64,000 nt of DNA, taken from positions 558,001-622,000 of the forward strand of contig NZ_JAFIQX010000003.1 in NCBI RefSeq assembly GCF_017356035.1. The letters are read 5' to 3'. Shown one piece after another: positions 10,001-17,144 of the stretch (its first letter is position 1; every line of letters begins with the position of its first letter). A model generated the notes under the pieces. That model saw nothing but the letters and a program-made list of their open reading frames with translations, ran no database searches and was not told the DNA's origin. Made by a program: the position numbers and the translations under genes. Source of the DNA: Longitalea luteola. GTDB lineage: Bacteria > Bacteroidota > Bacteroidia > Chitinophagales > Chitinophagaceae.

Positions 10001-10542
10001 CGGAACAACAGGCGCATGTGGTAGCCCGCTATTTACAGGGCGATATTGCCAGCTATTATGGCGGCAGCCTGTTCATGAACATCATCAAGATCCATGGATT
10101 TGACCTTTGCAGTATAGGTATACCGGAATGCCCGAATGAGCAGGAGTATGAGGAGATCATCTTCCTGGACAAAGCAAAACGGTATTATAAAAAATGTATT
10201 ATACACCAGGACCGCCTGGTAGGCGCCATTCTGATTGGCGACAAAAGCGAATTCCAGGAGTTCAGGGAGCTTATTGCCAACAAGATCGAACTGAATGAAA
10301 AACGCCTGCAGTTATTGCGCAGCGGTAAAAAAGCCGAGCCCGTATTGGGTAAGCTCGTATGTAGCTGTAACAATGTGGGCAGCGATAACCTGAAGAACAA
10401 GATCAATGAAGGTTGCACCGACTTCAAGCAGTTATGCGCCCTGACAGGAGCCGGAACCGGTTGTGGTTCCTGCCGGCCTGAAGTGCAACGAATATTAGAA
10501 GAAACTTTGCTAAATGCTACCGGTAGTGTGCTCGTTAAGTAG
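7021..10542 (+). CDS. Assimilatory nitrate reductase: catalytic, FAD/NADH and BFD domains fused
   Basis: Reduces nitrate to nitrite. Residues 1-700 form the molybdopterin catalytic subunit: N-terminal [4Fe-4S] site with Cys13, Cys16, Cys20 and Cys48, and the Mo-ligand candidate Cys142 in the NapA/NarB-like context RLCMSSA. From about residue 708 an FAD/NAD(P)-binding reductase begins (IVIIGAGAG, then a second dinucleotide motif VVIVGGGLLG), similar to the NirB N-terminus and Bacillus NasB. The C-terminus carries a BFD [2Fe-2S] module with Cys1114, Cys1116, Cys1148 and Cys1151. In better known systems the NADH-handling and catalytic parts are separate polypeptides (NasB/NasC or NasA/NasC); here one chain could carry electrons from NADH to molybdenum. 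No frameshift or linker decay is seen. mobA two genes downstream would supply the bis-MGD cofactor. Confidence 0.93.
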   Translation: MNNQHPDSVTTTCCYCGVGCGVVVNKDKKGNITVEGDKQHPVNKGMLCSKGMNLHYTINDKSDRLLYPQMRYNKNMPLQRVSWDEALERTAAVFKTFIDKYGPDSVAFYVSGQCLTEEYYVINKLIKGFIGSNNIDTNSRLCMSSAVVGYKMALGEDSVPGCYDDIELADCFYITGANPAWCHPILWRRIEAHKAANPHVKIIVADPRKTDTCSLADVHLQLNPGTDITLNHAIGRLLIENGDVDLDFVKNHTEGFEQYKKIVFQRTLAEAAEICGIDEVSIKLAAQHIGNAKGFMSLWTMGLNQSAVGVNKNLSLINLNLITGHIGKPGSGPFSLTGQPNAMGGREVGGLANLLPAHRNLANPKHREEVQKFWGGTHISEKAGLTATEMFDALNDGRLKAIWIICTNPLISLPNVRVAEEGLKKAKFVVVQEMSNRPETLKYADVILPAATWTEKEGTMTNSERRITYLNKIVDAPGEALPDAEIICRFAQKMGYHGFDYADASAIYDEHAQLTAGTNIDISGLNYSVLKNRRSVQWPYPKGETGQGTVRLFADKTFYTSSAKAILHPVPDDITSEKPDNDFPFILTTGRIRDQWHTMTKTGKVNKLKQHIQQSFLEIHPEDARRLHLKDGDIAVVSSRRGEIRVKATVSPTIKKGVVFIPMHWGKILNNDLNRANNVTSPLIDPISKEPDFKFCAVQVAPYKKPRQRIVIIGAGAGAFGFVKSYREMNREDEIVIFSKENFPFYNRVMLPDYISGSQSWDQLIKMKESEEPGYNIKLYKGVSIEKVDRTNKCVIDSTGRTTYYDILIMATGSRAAVPRNVPSLKGIFTMRSRTDADEFKNHVPADGHVVIVGGGLLGLELAASLREVNIKVTIVQRISRFLDRQLDPLGSQLLHEEMTDHHCDIYYDDEVQLFYGRSELTGIRLKSGKVIDCNALVFAIGTIPNIELAKETGLHCQRGVIVNERLQTSDPNVFAIGEIAEFEGMLYGITAAAEQQAHVVARYLQGDIASYYGGSLFMNIIKIHGFDLCSIGIPECPNEQEYEEIIFLDKAKRYYKKCIIHQDRLVGAILIGDKSEFQEFRELIANKIELNEKRLQLLRSGKKAEPVLGKLVCSCNNVGSDNLKNKINEGCTDFKQLCALTGAGTGCGSCRPEVQRILEETLLNATGSVLVK

Positions 10543-10637
10543 AATGTTAATCGTGAATTTATCAGGTGCCGGTTGCCGGTAATCGGACAAGAAATGCGGA
10601 GCCTCTGACCGAAGGTAGAGTGATCGGCATTTAAGGC

Positions 10638-10690
10638 CCGGCAACTGGATACTGGTAACAAGAACCTGAAATTAGGAACTAAGAACTTTA
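10638..10690. repeat. Heptamer array upstream of the rubredoxin gene
   Basis: In-register 7-bp units (CGGCAAC, TGGATAC, TGGTAAC, AAGAACC and later AGGAACT, AAGAACT) fill the gap and end 2-3 bases before the ATG of the next gene. A related GGTTGCCGGTAAT stretch at 10570-10582 is an inverted partner to the start of the array. Confidence 0.7.
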
Positions 10691-10692
10691 CA

Positions 10693-12180
10693 ATGCGTAA
10701 ATATCATCATATAAAGATAAACCTTCCAGGCGGCATCATGGCTGCCGGAGACCTGTTTGCCTGGATGGAAGCTGCAGAAAGATGTGGCGTGAGCCAGGTT
10801 CAATTTGGCAACCGCCAGCAATTGTATTGTGTGGCCGATAGCTCTAATGAAAAAGAGTTTCGCAATGAACTGGATCAACTGGGGGTGTTTTATGAAGCGA
10901 ACCATGACGATTATGCCAACATACTCACTTCCTATGTATCGGAAGATGTATTTCAAAACGCCAACTGGTTAAGTGAAGGTGTTTATAAAGATATTCTGGG
11001 TTTGTTCGATTACCGTCCGCAGTTGAAGCTGAACCTGGTGGATGCCAACCAGAGTTTTATTCCCTTTTTCACAGGTAATATCAATTTCATTTCATCGCCG
11101 GTAAATAATTACTGGTATTTGTATGTGCGCTTTCCCAAGAGTACGGTTATTTATTGCTGGAAGGGATTGATCTATTCAGATGATATTCCCAGGATGACGC
11201 GGCTGGTTGAGGAAGCCATAATTGCCAACAAGACACTGGCTGATGGCGATGCCTTGTACGAGATGGTGCACGCTAAGGAGCAGTTCATTACGCAGCCGGT
11301 TACGGCAGAGTTAAGTATCCCACAATTTGCATTGCCATATTATGAAGGTTTTAACCGCTACGGCGAAAAGACCTGGCTCGGTATCTACCGCCGAGATGAA
11401 TGCTTCCCGGTTTCATTTTTAAAAGATATTGCTTCCCTGTGTTTAAAGACGAAGGTGGGACAGTTATACGTGACCCCCTGGAAATCGCTTATTATAAAAG
11501 GTATTGCACAAAGCGATCGCATAGCATGGGAATATGTTTTGAACAGCCATCGCATCAATGTGCACCACGCTGCCAATGAACTGAACTGGCAGATTGAGGA
11601 CCTGAGCGAGGAAGGCTTGAATTTGAAAAGATACATCATTCGGCAGTTTGATAAAGATGATGTTCGTACCCACGGCCTCAGTTTTGCGGTTAAGACCAAA
11701 AGCAAATCGGGTTTGTTTGGATTGTTTGGCGCCGTGGTAATAGCCAAACAGAACAATACCAGCCGTAATAAAAGTGCGGCCATGAACCGGTACGACATTT
11801 TGTACACCAAAGATTTCAACCCCAACTCACGGGAGTATATCCTGTTCAGGAAAGGGGTGCAAAAAGAAGAGCTGGGCGCCTACCTTATTTCGCTCATCAA
11901 ATATTTTTATGATCTCACTACCGAAGCGGATAAAATATTGCACAGTGTGTACCGCCAGGAACTGGTACATGAACCTGCGCTGAAAGCGGCAGCGAACGTG
12001 CCGGTTATTTATCAGTGTAAGTATTGCTTTACCGTGTATGACGAACAGTACGGCGATGAAATAAACAACATAACGCCGGGAACACCATTTGGCCAGCTGC
12101 CCGATACGTATCATTGTCCGGTATGTGAATCGCCGAAATCAGATTTCCGGGGCCTGCAGCCGGAAGGTGTTAAGGCATAG
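10693..12180 (+). CDS. Rubredoxin protein on a nitrite/sulfite reductase-like scaffold
   Basis: 495 residues. The C-terminus is a clear rubredoxin: Cys442-x2-Cys445 and Cys475-x2-Cys478 around the aromatic-rich core, an Fe(Cys)4 electron carrier. The first 430 residues resemble ferredoxin-like half-domains of siroheme nitrite/sulfite reductases: a LPGG..A.DL..W...A...G...V.FG.RQ pattern at residues 10-45, and a second copy near residues 230-275 with TPWKSL. I see no Cys-x5-Cys or Cys-x3-Cys siroheme/[4Fe-4S] ligands, so the scaffold is probably non-catalytic. It is likely an electron-transfer partner of nitrate or nitrite reductase in this cluster. The domain reading of the N-terminal part is my inference; the rubredoxin is certain. 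Confidence 0.8.
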   Translation: MRKYHHIKINLPGGIMAAGDLFAWMEAAERCGVSQVQFGNRQQLYCVADSSNEKEFRNELDQLGVFYEANHDDYANILTSYVSEDVFQNANWLSEGVYKDILGLFDYRPQLKLNLVDANQSFIPFFTGNINFISSPVNNYWYLYVRFPKSTVIYCWKGLIYSDDIPRMTRLVEEAIIANKTLADGDALYEMVHAKEQFITQPVTAELSIPQFALPYYEGFNRYGEKTWLGIYRRDECFPVSFLKDIASLCLKTKVGQLYVTPWKSLIIKGIAQSDRIAWEYVLNSHRINVHHAANELNWQIEDLSEEGLNLKRYIIRQFDKDDVRTHGLSFAVKTKSKSGLFGLFGAVVIAKQNNTSRNKSAAMNRYDILYTKDFNPNSREYILFRKGVQKEELGAYLISLIKYFYDLTTEADKILHSVYRQELVHEPALKAAANVPVIYQCKYCFTVYDEQYGDEINNITPGTPFGQLPDTYHCPVCESPKSDFRGLQPEGVKA

Positions 12181-12256
12181 GACCGGGATGCCATTTTTTG
12201 ATCATATTTAACATTCTGTTTTCTCCAAAAATTGGTTGGCGATTGGTCTTGGGGCA

Positions 12257-12287
12257 CTTGCCCATGGGTTTTGAACCCTTATCTTTG
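12257..12287 (+). promoter_or_regulatory. Bacteroidota promoter of the SelW-like gene
   Basis: CTTG at 12257-12260, a 19-bp spacer, then TATCTTTG at 12280-12287: a near-perfect match to the known Bacteroidota -33 TTTG / -7 TAnnTTTG pattern. The ATG at 12292 is only 4 bases after the -7 box, so transcription would start at or next to the start codon (leaderless or nearly so). Confidence 0.7.
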
Positions 12288-12291
12288 TTAC

Positions 12292-12579
12292 ATGAAACCA
12301 ACCGTCACCATTGAATATTGTCCAAAATGCAATTGGCTGCTGCGGGCTGCGTATATGGCACAGGAGTTGTTAACCACGTTTACTGATGAGCTGCAGGGCG
12401 TTTTGCTGAAGCCCAGTGAAGTGAGTGGGCGGTACACAATTTGCATCGGAGAACAGAAGGTTTTTGATCGCAAAGAGGCTGGTGGTTTCCTTGAAATTAA
12501 AGAAGTGAAGCAATTAGTGCGCGACGTGGTGGCGCCTGGTAAAAGCCTGGGCCATGCCGATCGCAAGGTACATGACTGA
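12292..12579 (+). CDS. SelT/SelW/SelH (Rdx) family thioredoxin-like protein
   Basis: 95 residues beginning with the Rdx-family signature: a beta-strand then Cys10-Pro-Lys-Cys13 (VTIEYCPKCNW). In selenoprotein W one of these Cys positions is selenocysteine; here both are Cys and no UGA is in frame. The fold is thioredoxin-like, and a redox role is assumed. The middle has the family pattern of a glycine-serine-rich strand and a GGFLE turn. The frame is open upstream to 12232, but the signature and the -7 box right before 12292 fix the start. Placement between the rubredoxin gene and mobA suggests a link to the nitrate cluster, although it seems to have its own promoter. Confidence 0.85.
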   Translation: MKPTVTIEYCPKCNWLLRAAYMAQELLTTFTDELQGVLLKPSEVSGRYTICIGEQKVFDRKEAGGFLEIKEVKQLVRDVVAPGKSLGHADRKVHD

Positions 12580-12611
12580 TCCTTTATTCCTCACCTTCCA
12601 GTATTTACATT

Positions 12612-13223
12612 ATGGAAAACTTGTTAGGTGTTATTTTATGTGGCGGCGAAAGCAAACGCATGGGTTCCGATAAGGGACTGTTACCCATTCGTAATACCAT
12701 TTGGGCAAAGCATATGCACGAAAAGCTGGCCATGTTCCATCTGCCGGTCGTGTATTCGGTTAACCCGCAACAGGTACTTACCTATGCTGAAGAAATTTCG
12801 CCCGAACTGCTGGTGGTTGATAATGCAGAAGTGGAAGGTCCGCTCAAAGGATTGCTGAGTGTTCACACCCAGTTTCCCGATAAAGATCTGCTATTATTGG
12901 CCTGCGATATGCTCGATCTGGATGCCGGTTCCATCAATCATCTGTTACAGGAATACATGCGCGATAACCAGTTCGATTTTTATGTTTACCAGGATACAGA
13001 TTTTGCACAACCTTTTTGCGGCATTTATACCCGCACCGGCCTTGAAAAAGTGGCCGGACGTATTATGATCGGCCGGCTAAAAAATTATAGCTTACAGGCC
13101 ATCTTCGATGAAGGGTGCACCCTACGGTTACCCATACGCTCACCCCATTTTTTCCGCAACTACAATTCCAATGAGGATATTGAGGCGTATTTTGAACATC
13201 CGGTCTTGCCACCGGCGCATTAA
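12612..13223 (+). CDS. mobA: Molybdenum cofactor guanylyltransferase MobA
   Basis: Attaches GMP to molybdopterin to make the (bis-)MGD cofactor used by nitrate reductases of the DMSO-reductase family. The N-terminal nucleotidyltransferase motif L-C-G-G-E-S-K-R-M-G-S-D-K (residues 9-21) is intact, and the substrate-binding Asp in LLLACDMLDL is seen near residues 95-104. About 203 residues, normal for MobA. It follows the SelW-like gene by 32 bases and serves the molybdenum enzyme encoded upstream. Other Moco genes (moaA, moeA and so on) are not in the window. Confidence 0.93.
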   Translation: MENLLGVILCGGESKRMGSDKGLLPIRNTIWAKHMHEKLAMFHLPVVYSVNPQQVLTYAEEISPELLVVDNAEVEGPLKGLLSVHTQFPDKDLLLLACDMLDLDAGSINHLLQEYMRDNQFDFYVYQDTDFAQPFCGIYTRTGLEKVAGRIMIGRLKNYSLQAIFDEGCTLRLPIRSPHFFRNYNSNEDIEAYFEHPVLPPAH

Positions 13224-13233
13224 GCAATAGAAT

Positions 13234-13378
13234 AATTAGCAAATGTGTAAATGAATACACCCGACGCGGGTGTAACGGGCAGTTTGCAGTTGGCAATCGG
13301 CAATAACTGGCAGCATGTGTATTTCATTATCACATCATCACATTATCATATTAGCACATTAGCAAATTAGCACATTGC
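13234..13378. repeat. Composite inverted octamer/heptamer element between convergent genes
   Basis: The left arm at 13234-13260 (ATTAGCAAATGTG-like, ending ATACAC) is the approximate reverse complement of the right arm at 13317-13378 (GTGTATTTCATTATCAC and further in-register octamers such as ATTATCAC, ATTAGCAC, ATTAGCAA). The loop holds a small heptamer array at about 13277-13313 (TTTGCAG, TTGGCAA, TCGGCAA). It sits exactly between the convergent mobA and mocR-type genes, where a two-way terminator would be expected. Confidence 0.75.
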
Positions 13379-13392
13379 CTGACCGTTTCACC

Positions 13393-14832
13393 TCACATCA
13401 TTTTTTTCGTGATGTTCCCTAATATATGAAGGCCCCGCTCTACTTCATCATTCCACGGTTTTCCATAGCCTATGCGCATATAGTTGCTGTAACGATCGGG
13501 CATAGAGAAGATCCTGCCCGGCGCCAGCGATACCTGGTACTTCATCGCCTCCTGGTACAATTGGAATGTATTTACTTTTTTACTCAGCTCCAGCCACAGC
13601 ACAAAACCACCCTGTGGCCTTGATACTTTAATGCCTGGCGGAAAATGATCGAGAATGCCCTGCACATAGCGCAGTTGCTGGGTGTGTAATGCCGTGCGTA
13701 ATTTTTTCAGGTGATAATCGAAGCGGCCCATGGCCAGGAAATTAGCCATGGCCTGCTGCGTAATGGTAACACTCGATATCGTGTGCCGCATTTTCAACCT
13801 TATGAATTGCTCTTTAAAGCGGCCGGGGATCGTCCAGCCGATACGATAACCCGGCGCCAGTGATTTGCTGATAGAAGCGCAGTACAACACCCAGCCTTCG
13901 GTGTCGTAGGTCTTGCAGCAGCGCGGGCGATGATGACCGAAATACAGTTCCCCATAAATATCATCTTCGATCAGCGGAATGCGGTGTTTGGTGATCAGTT
14001 CCACCAGTGCCTTTTTATTTTCATCAGGCATGCAACAGCCCAGCGGGTTGTTAAAACTGGGCACGAACACACAGGCTTTGATGTTTGATTTTTTAATGGC
14101 CTGCTCAAAATAATTGAGGTCAATACCGGTTACTGCATCGGTGGGTATTTCAATAACATGTAAGCCCAATGTCTCCATTACCTGGAAGATGCCAAAGAAA
14201 GTAGGCGTTTCAATAGCTACCGTATCACCCGGCCGCGTAACGGCTTGCAGCGACAGTGACAATGCCTCCATACAACCGGCGGTGATCACCACATCATTGG
14301 CAGTAATTTTTCCGCCCCAGTTAAAAGCCATCCTCGCTACCTGGTTACGCAGTTCCAGGTTGCCCTGCACATCTTCGTATTGAATACAACTGGTGGGCGA
14401 TTGGCGAAAGGCATGCACTAAAGATTTATTCAGTTTGGCCGCAGGCAATAACTCCGTAGCTGGTGCTGCAACAGCCAGATTGGTGATGTCGGTAGCGCTC
14501 AGTTTTTTAAAAACGGCAGCTACCATTTCATCAACGCTTACTGTACCGGCCAGCGTTTCGGGATGGGGTGCAGCAGGCAGGGCCGGAAAACGTTTTTGAT
14601 TAAAGCGAACGTAGTAGCCCGATTTGGGGCGCGATTCAATGAGACCCTTGCCTTCGAGGTAATAATATGCCTGGAAGGCGGTACCCATGCTGATGCCGTA
14701 TTCCTCGCTCAGCATGCGTACGGAAGGCAGCTTGTCGCCGATCTTCAAGATCTCGTTATAAATCATCTGCTCCAGGCTTCCCGCGATCTGAAGATACAGG
14801 TGATCCGGGCCGTTCAGTTTGTTCTTGTGCAT
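13393..14832 (-). CDS. MocR-type GntR regulator with aminotransferase domain
   Basis: A 479-residue transcription factor of the GntR/MocR class: an N-terminal winged helix-turn-helix (DKLPSVRMLSEEYGISMGTAFQAYYYLEGKGLI, residues about 35-70) joined to a fold-type I PLP aminotransferase domain. The PLP lysine is Lys323 in the SISKSLAPGYR motif. Such proteins sense PLP or amino-acid-related ligands; the target here cannot be told from sequence. The reading frame extends 28 codons further upstream, but those residues do not fit the family, and the HTH begins soon after the ATG at 14832, so I chose that. It is convergent with mobA and codirectional with rpiA, with no obvious operon partner. Confidence 0.88.
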   Translation of the reverse strand: MHKNKLNGPDHLYLQIAGSLEQMIYNEILKIGDKLPSVRMLSEEYGISMGTAFQAYYYLEGKGLIESRPKSGYYVRFNQKRFPALPAAPHPETLAGTVSVDEMVAAVFKKLSATDITNLAVAAPATELLPAAKLNKSLVHAFRQSPTSCIQYEDVQGNLELRNQVARMAFNWGGKITANDVVITAGCMEALSLSLQAVTRPGDTVAIETPTFFGIFQVMETLGLHVIEIPTDAVTGIDLNYFEQAIKKSNIKACVFVPSFNNPLGCCMPDENKKALVELITKHRIPLIEDDIYGELYFGHHRPRCCKTYDTEGWVLYCASISKSLAPGYRIGWTIPGRFKEQFIRLKMRHTISSVTITQQAMANFLAMGRFDYHLKKLRTALHTQQLRYVQGILDHFPPGIKVSRPQGGFVLWLELSKKVNTFQLYQEAMKYQVSLAPGRIFSMPDRYSNYMRIGYGKPWNDEVERGLHILGNITKKMM

Positions 14833-14888
14833 CTTTGGTTGCGATCTGATGCAGTTGAAGTTACGAAAAAATAATCTGATACAGGCTG

Positions 14889-14930
14889 GAACAATGAGAT
14901 AAGAAATAGGAAACAAGAAGTAAGATAGGG
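14889..14930. repeat. Purine-rich heptamer array, unit GAAAYAR
   Basis: Six consecutive 7-bp units in exact register (GAACAAT, GAGATAA, GAAATAG, GAAACAA, GAAGTAA, GATAGGG). The register is kept although no two units are the same. It lies 57 bases upstream of the mocR-type start, in its promoter region. Confidence 0.8.
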
Positions 14931-15038
14931 TTAACCGGTTGTTAGTGCTTGGAGTTAGCTTGGGAAATCAGGGTCTTCATACATCCTGCGTCATACGTCC
15001 CGCTTGCCACGCTATAAACGCAAAATTCCCAACGGACC

Positions 15039-15722
15039 TCATTTATTCATGGTTTCCGTTTTCCCATCAGGATACCCGATAAGCGCCATGTCGGCCATGT
15101 TAATGAACAGACCATTGTCTACCACGCCGGGGATGGCGTTCAGGTCATAAGATAAGATATCGGGGTTGTCGATCCGGTCAAAAGGGCAGTCGAGAATATA
15201 ATGGCCATGATCGCTGATAAAAGGCTGATCGTCCTGCAAACGCAAAGCGGCTTCTATCTGGTAAGTTTCGCGCAGGTTCTTTTGCACCTGTTTCCAACCG
15301 AAAGGAATCACTTCTAACGGCAGGGGAAATTTGCCCAGGTGTTGAACCAGTTTGCTGTAATCGGCGAGGATGAGCAATTCGCGGGAGGCCGCTGCCACCA
15401 TTTTTTCCTGCAGCAGGGCGCCGCCGCCGCCTTTGATCAGTTGCAGGCTGCCGTCAATTTCATCGGCGCCATCGATCGTAAGATCTATTGAATCAACGGC
15501 GTTCAATTCGGCCAGCGGTATATTTTCTGCGGCCGCCAGGGCGGCCGTTTTTTTGGAGGTAGGAATGGCCCTGAAGAAAAGACCTTTCTTTACCCGTTTG
15601 CCCAGCTCCCGGATCAGGTAATATATCGTAGTGCCGGAACCAATACCAACGGTCATATTGTTTTGCACCAATTCAGCCGCCTGTTTAGCAACTAATTGTT
15701 TGATCTCATCCTGCGTAAGCAT
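15039..15722 (-). CDS. rpiA: Ribose-5-phosphate isomerase A
   Basis: Interconverts ribose-5-phosphate and ribulose-5-phosphate in the pentose phosphate pathway. Characteristic RpiA blocks are visible: GIGSGTTIYYLIRELG (residues 26-41), the catalytic DGADEID block near 83-89, and KGGGGALLQEK near 96-107. The 227-residue length is normal. Upstream of the start is TACCTTCA followed by CTGT and the ATG, a weak -7-like box at the same 4-base distance seen for the SelW-like gene. It is a stand-alone gene between two regulators. Confidence 0.94.
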   Translation of the reverse strand: MLTQDEIKQLVAKQAAELVQNNMTVGIGSGTTIYYLIRELGKRVKKGLFFRAIPTSKKTAALAAAENIPLAELNAVDSIDLTIDGADEIDGSLQLIKGGGGALLQEKMVAAASRELLILADYSKLVQHLGKFPLPLEVIPFGWKQVQKNLRETYQIEAALRLQDDQPFISDHGHYILDCPFDRIDNPDILSYDLNAIPGVVDNGLFINMADMALIGYPDGKTETMNK

Positions 15723-15864
15723 ACAGTGAAGGTAATTTGAAATATTGTGAATTGAACAGTGGGCAAAAACATTCTCTTAACCTGTATTGCCAGTTAATAT
15801 AATGTATTTAACTGCAAAGGCGAGGTGGTAGGTTCAAAAATGCTCTCGCATCCGGCCTCGGGCG

Positions 15865-15953
15865 GCTGGTAACTGGTAACCGGTAACTGATGGTGACTCG
15901 CAACTGGCAATTGATAACAGGTAACCGCCGAGTGATCGGCAACTGGTAACTGC
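15865..15953. repeat. Heptamer array, unit TGGTAAC/CGGTAAC
   Basis: Runs of 7-bp units such as TGGTAAC, TGGTAAC, CGGTAAC, then TCGCAAC, TGGCAAT, TGATAAC, AGGTAAC, and again TGGTAAC, with two short interruptions. It ends 8 bases before the 3' end of the LacI-type gene. The same words recur at 17561-17574 and 5513-5528. The rest of the rpiA-lacI gap shows nothing else. Confidence 0.8.
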
Positions 15954-15960
15954 TCCGGCT

Positions 15961-17001
15961 CTAAGACGCTGGCGGGTGTTCCGTAGATTCCCTTGTAAAC
16001 AACTCTGTATCCAGGATCCGCGTTTCAAATTCCGTAACCGGCCGTTTGCTTTCTATGATCTGAATAAGCAGTTCGGTGGCAGTTTGCCCCATATCGAATG
16101 CCGGCTGGCGCACCGCAGATAAAGGCGGATTAAACAGGTCGGCAATATTGGTATTGGTAAAACCGATCACTGAAATATCATCAGGGATCTTTTTGCCGGC
16201 GGCTTTCAGGGCCGTTAGGCAGGAGGTGGTAATACGGTCGCTGGCCGTCAAAATAGCATCAGGCTTTTGACGGGCGCTGAACATTTTCTGGATCTCGCCC
16301 TCGATCTCATCATAGATCATTCCACCATGCAGGGTATAGAACACCAGCTTTTCATCGAAGGGCAGGTTGTTCTTTTTCAGCGCCTCCTGGTAGCCCTGCA
16401 GTCTTTCCCTGGTAATAGACAGGTTGGGCGAATTGGTCACGTGCGCAATGCGGGTAAAACCTTTATTGATCAGGTGCTGGGTGGCGTCAAAAGCACCTTT
16501 TACATTATTGGCGGTAACCTTATGGGTGTTTATTTCATCGGTGATGCGGTCAAAGAAAACGATCGGTAAGCCTTTATCGTGCAGTTGCTTCAGGTGCGAA
16601 AGATCAATGGTCTCGTTCGACAGGGAAACCAGCAACCCGTCTACCGACCGGGAGGCCAGGTGTTGAATGGTCACTTTTTCGCGCTCGTATGATTCATGGC
16701 TTTGGGAAATAATTACATGGTACCCGCGATTGTACGCAATGGATTCAATGCCATTGATCGCCTGCGAGAAAAACGTATTAGCTATCTCGCTAACGACCAC
16801 GCCGATCGACCTGCTTTTGCGTTCTTTCAGGCTCAAAGCGATCGGGTTCGGCCGGTAATTGATCTTCTCGGCGTACTCCAGTACCAGTTTTTTTGTTTCG
16901 GGACTGATCTCATAGCTACCACGTAACGCACGCGATACCGTAGAAGTAGAAAGTCCCAGCGCCCTGGCAATATCCTTTATGGTTACAGTCTCAAATTTCA
17001 C
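15961..17001 (-). CDS. LacI family transcriptional regulator of the pectin locus
   Basis: 346 residues. An N-terminal LacI-type helix-turn-helix (IKDIARALGLSTSTVSRALRG, residues 8-28) and hinge (NYRPNPIALSLKERKSRSIGVV) are followed by a periplasmic-binding-protein-like sensor domain (FFDRITDEI, TASDRITTSCLTALKAAGKKIP). It is divergent from the first susC and is the only one-component sugar-type regulator in the locus. An operator-like site AACGATTGC lies 82 bases upstream of its start, between it and susC; the same site occurs before the pectate lyase and polygalacturonase genes. It probably senses a pectin breakdown product such as a uronate, but the ligand and whether it represses or activates are not shown by the sequence. 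Confidence 0.9.
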   Translation of the reverse strand: MKFETVTIKDIARALGLSTSTVSRALRGSYEISPETKKLVLEYAEKINYRPNPIALSLKERKSRSIGVVVSEIANTFFSQAINGIESIAYNRGYHVIISQSHESYEREKVTIQHLASRSVDGLLVSLSNETIDLSHLKQLHDKGLPIVFFDRITDEINTHKVTANNVKGAFDATQHLINKGFTRIAHVTNSPNLSITRERLQGYQEALKKNNLPFDEKLVFYTLHGGMIYDEIEGEIQKMFSARQKPDAILTASDRITTSCLTALKAAGKKIPDDISVIGFTNTNIADLFNPPLSAVRQPAFDMGQTATELLIQIIESKRPVTEFETRILDTELFTRESTEHPPAS

Positions 17002-17082
17002 AGTGGTGGCAGCAAAGTGCCGTTAAAAATAGTCTTTTTTTTAAAAGCCAGCGGAATCCTCTTTTATGAAATCGATCTCGGG

Positions 17083-17144
17083 AACGATTGCACAGAAAAA
17101 GGGAAGCGGAAATTGTGTTATTTAAAAATATCTCATTAGAATTG
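17083..17144 (+). promoter_or_regulatory. Operator-promoter module 1 (lacI-susC region)
   Basis: AACGATTGC at 17083-17091, ATATCT at 17128-17133 and a -7-like TAGAATTG at 17137-17144. The distance from the first A of the operator word to the -7 box is 54 bp, identical in modules 2 (22954) and 3 (36733). The operator word matches half of the PurR/LacI-type palindrome. The left half is poor. It could also control the divergent lacI-type gene. Confidence 0.65.

Noticed and set aside
13234-13378. MITE or insertion sequence remnant with terminal inverted repeats
   Set aside because: Arms consist of degenerate octamers, no target-site duplication is visible, and the same words occur in many other gaps without the core.
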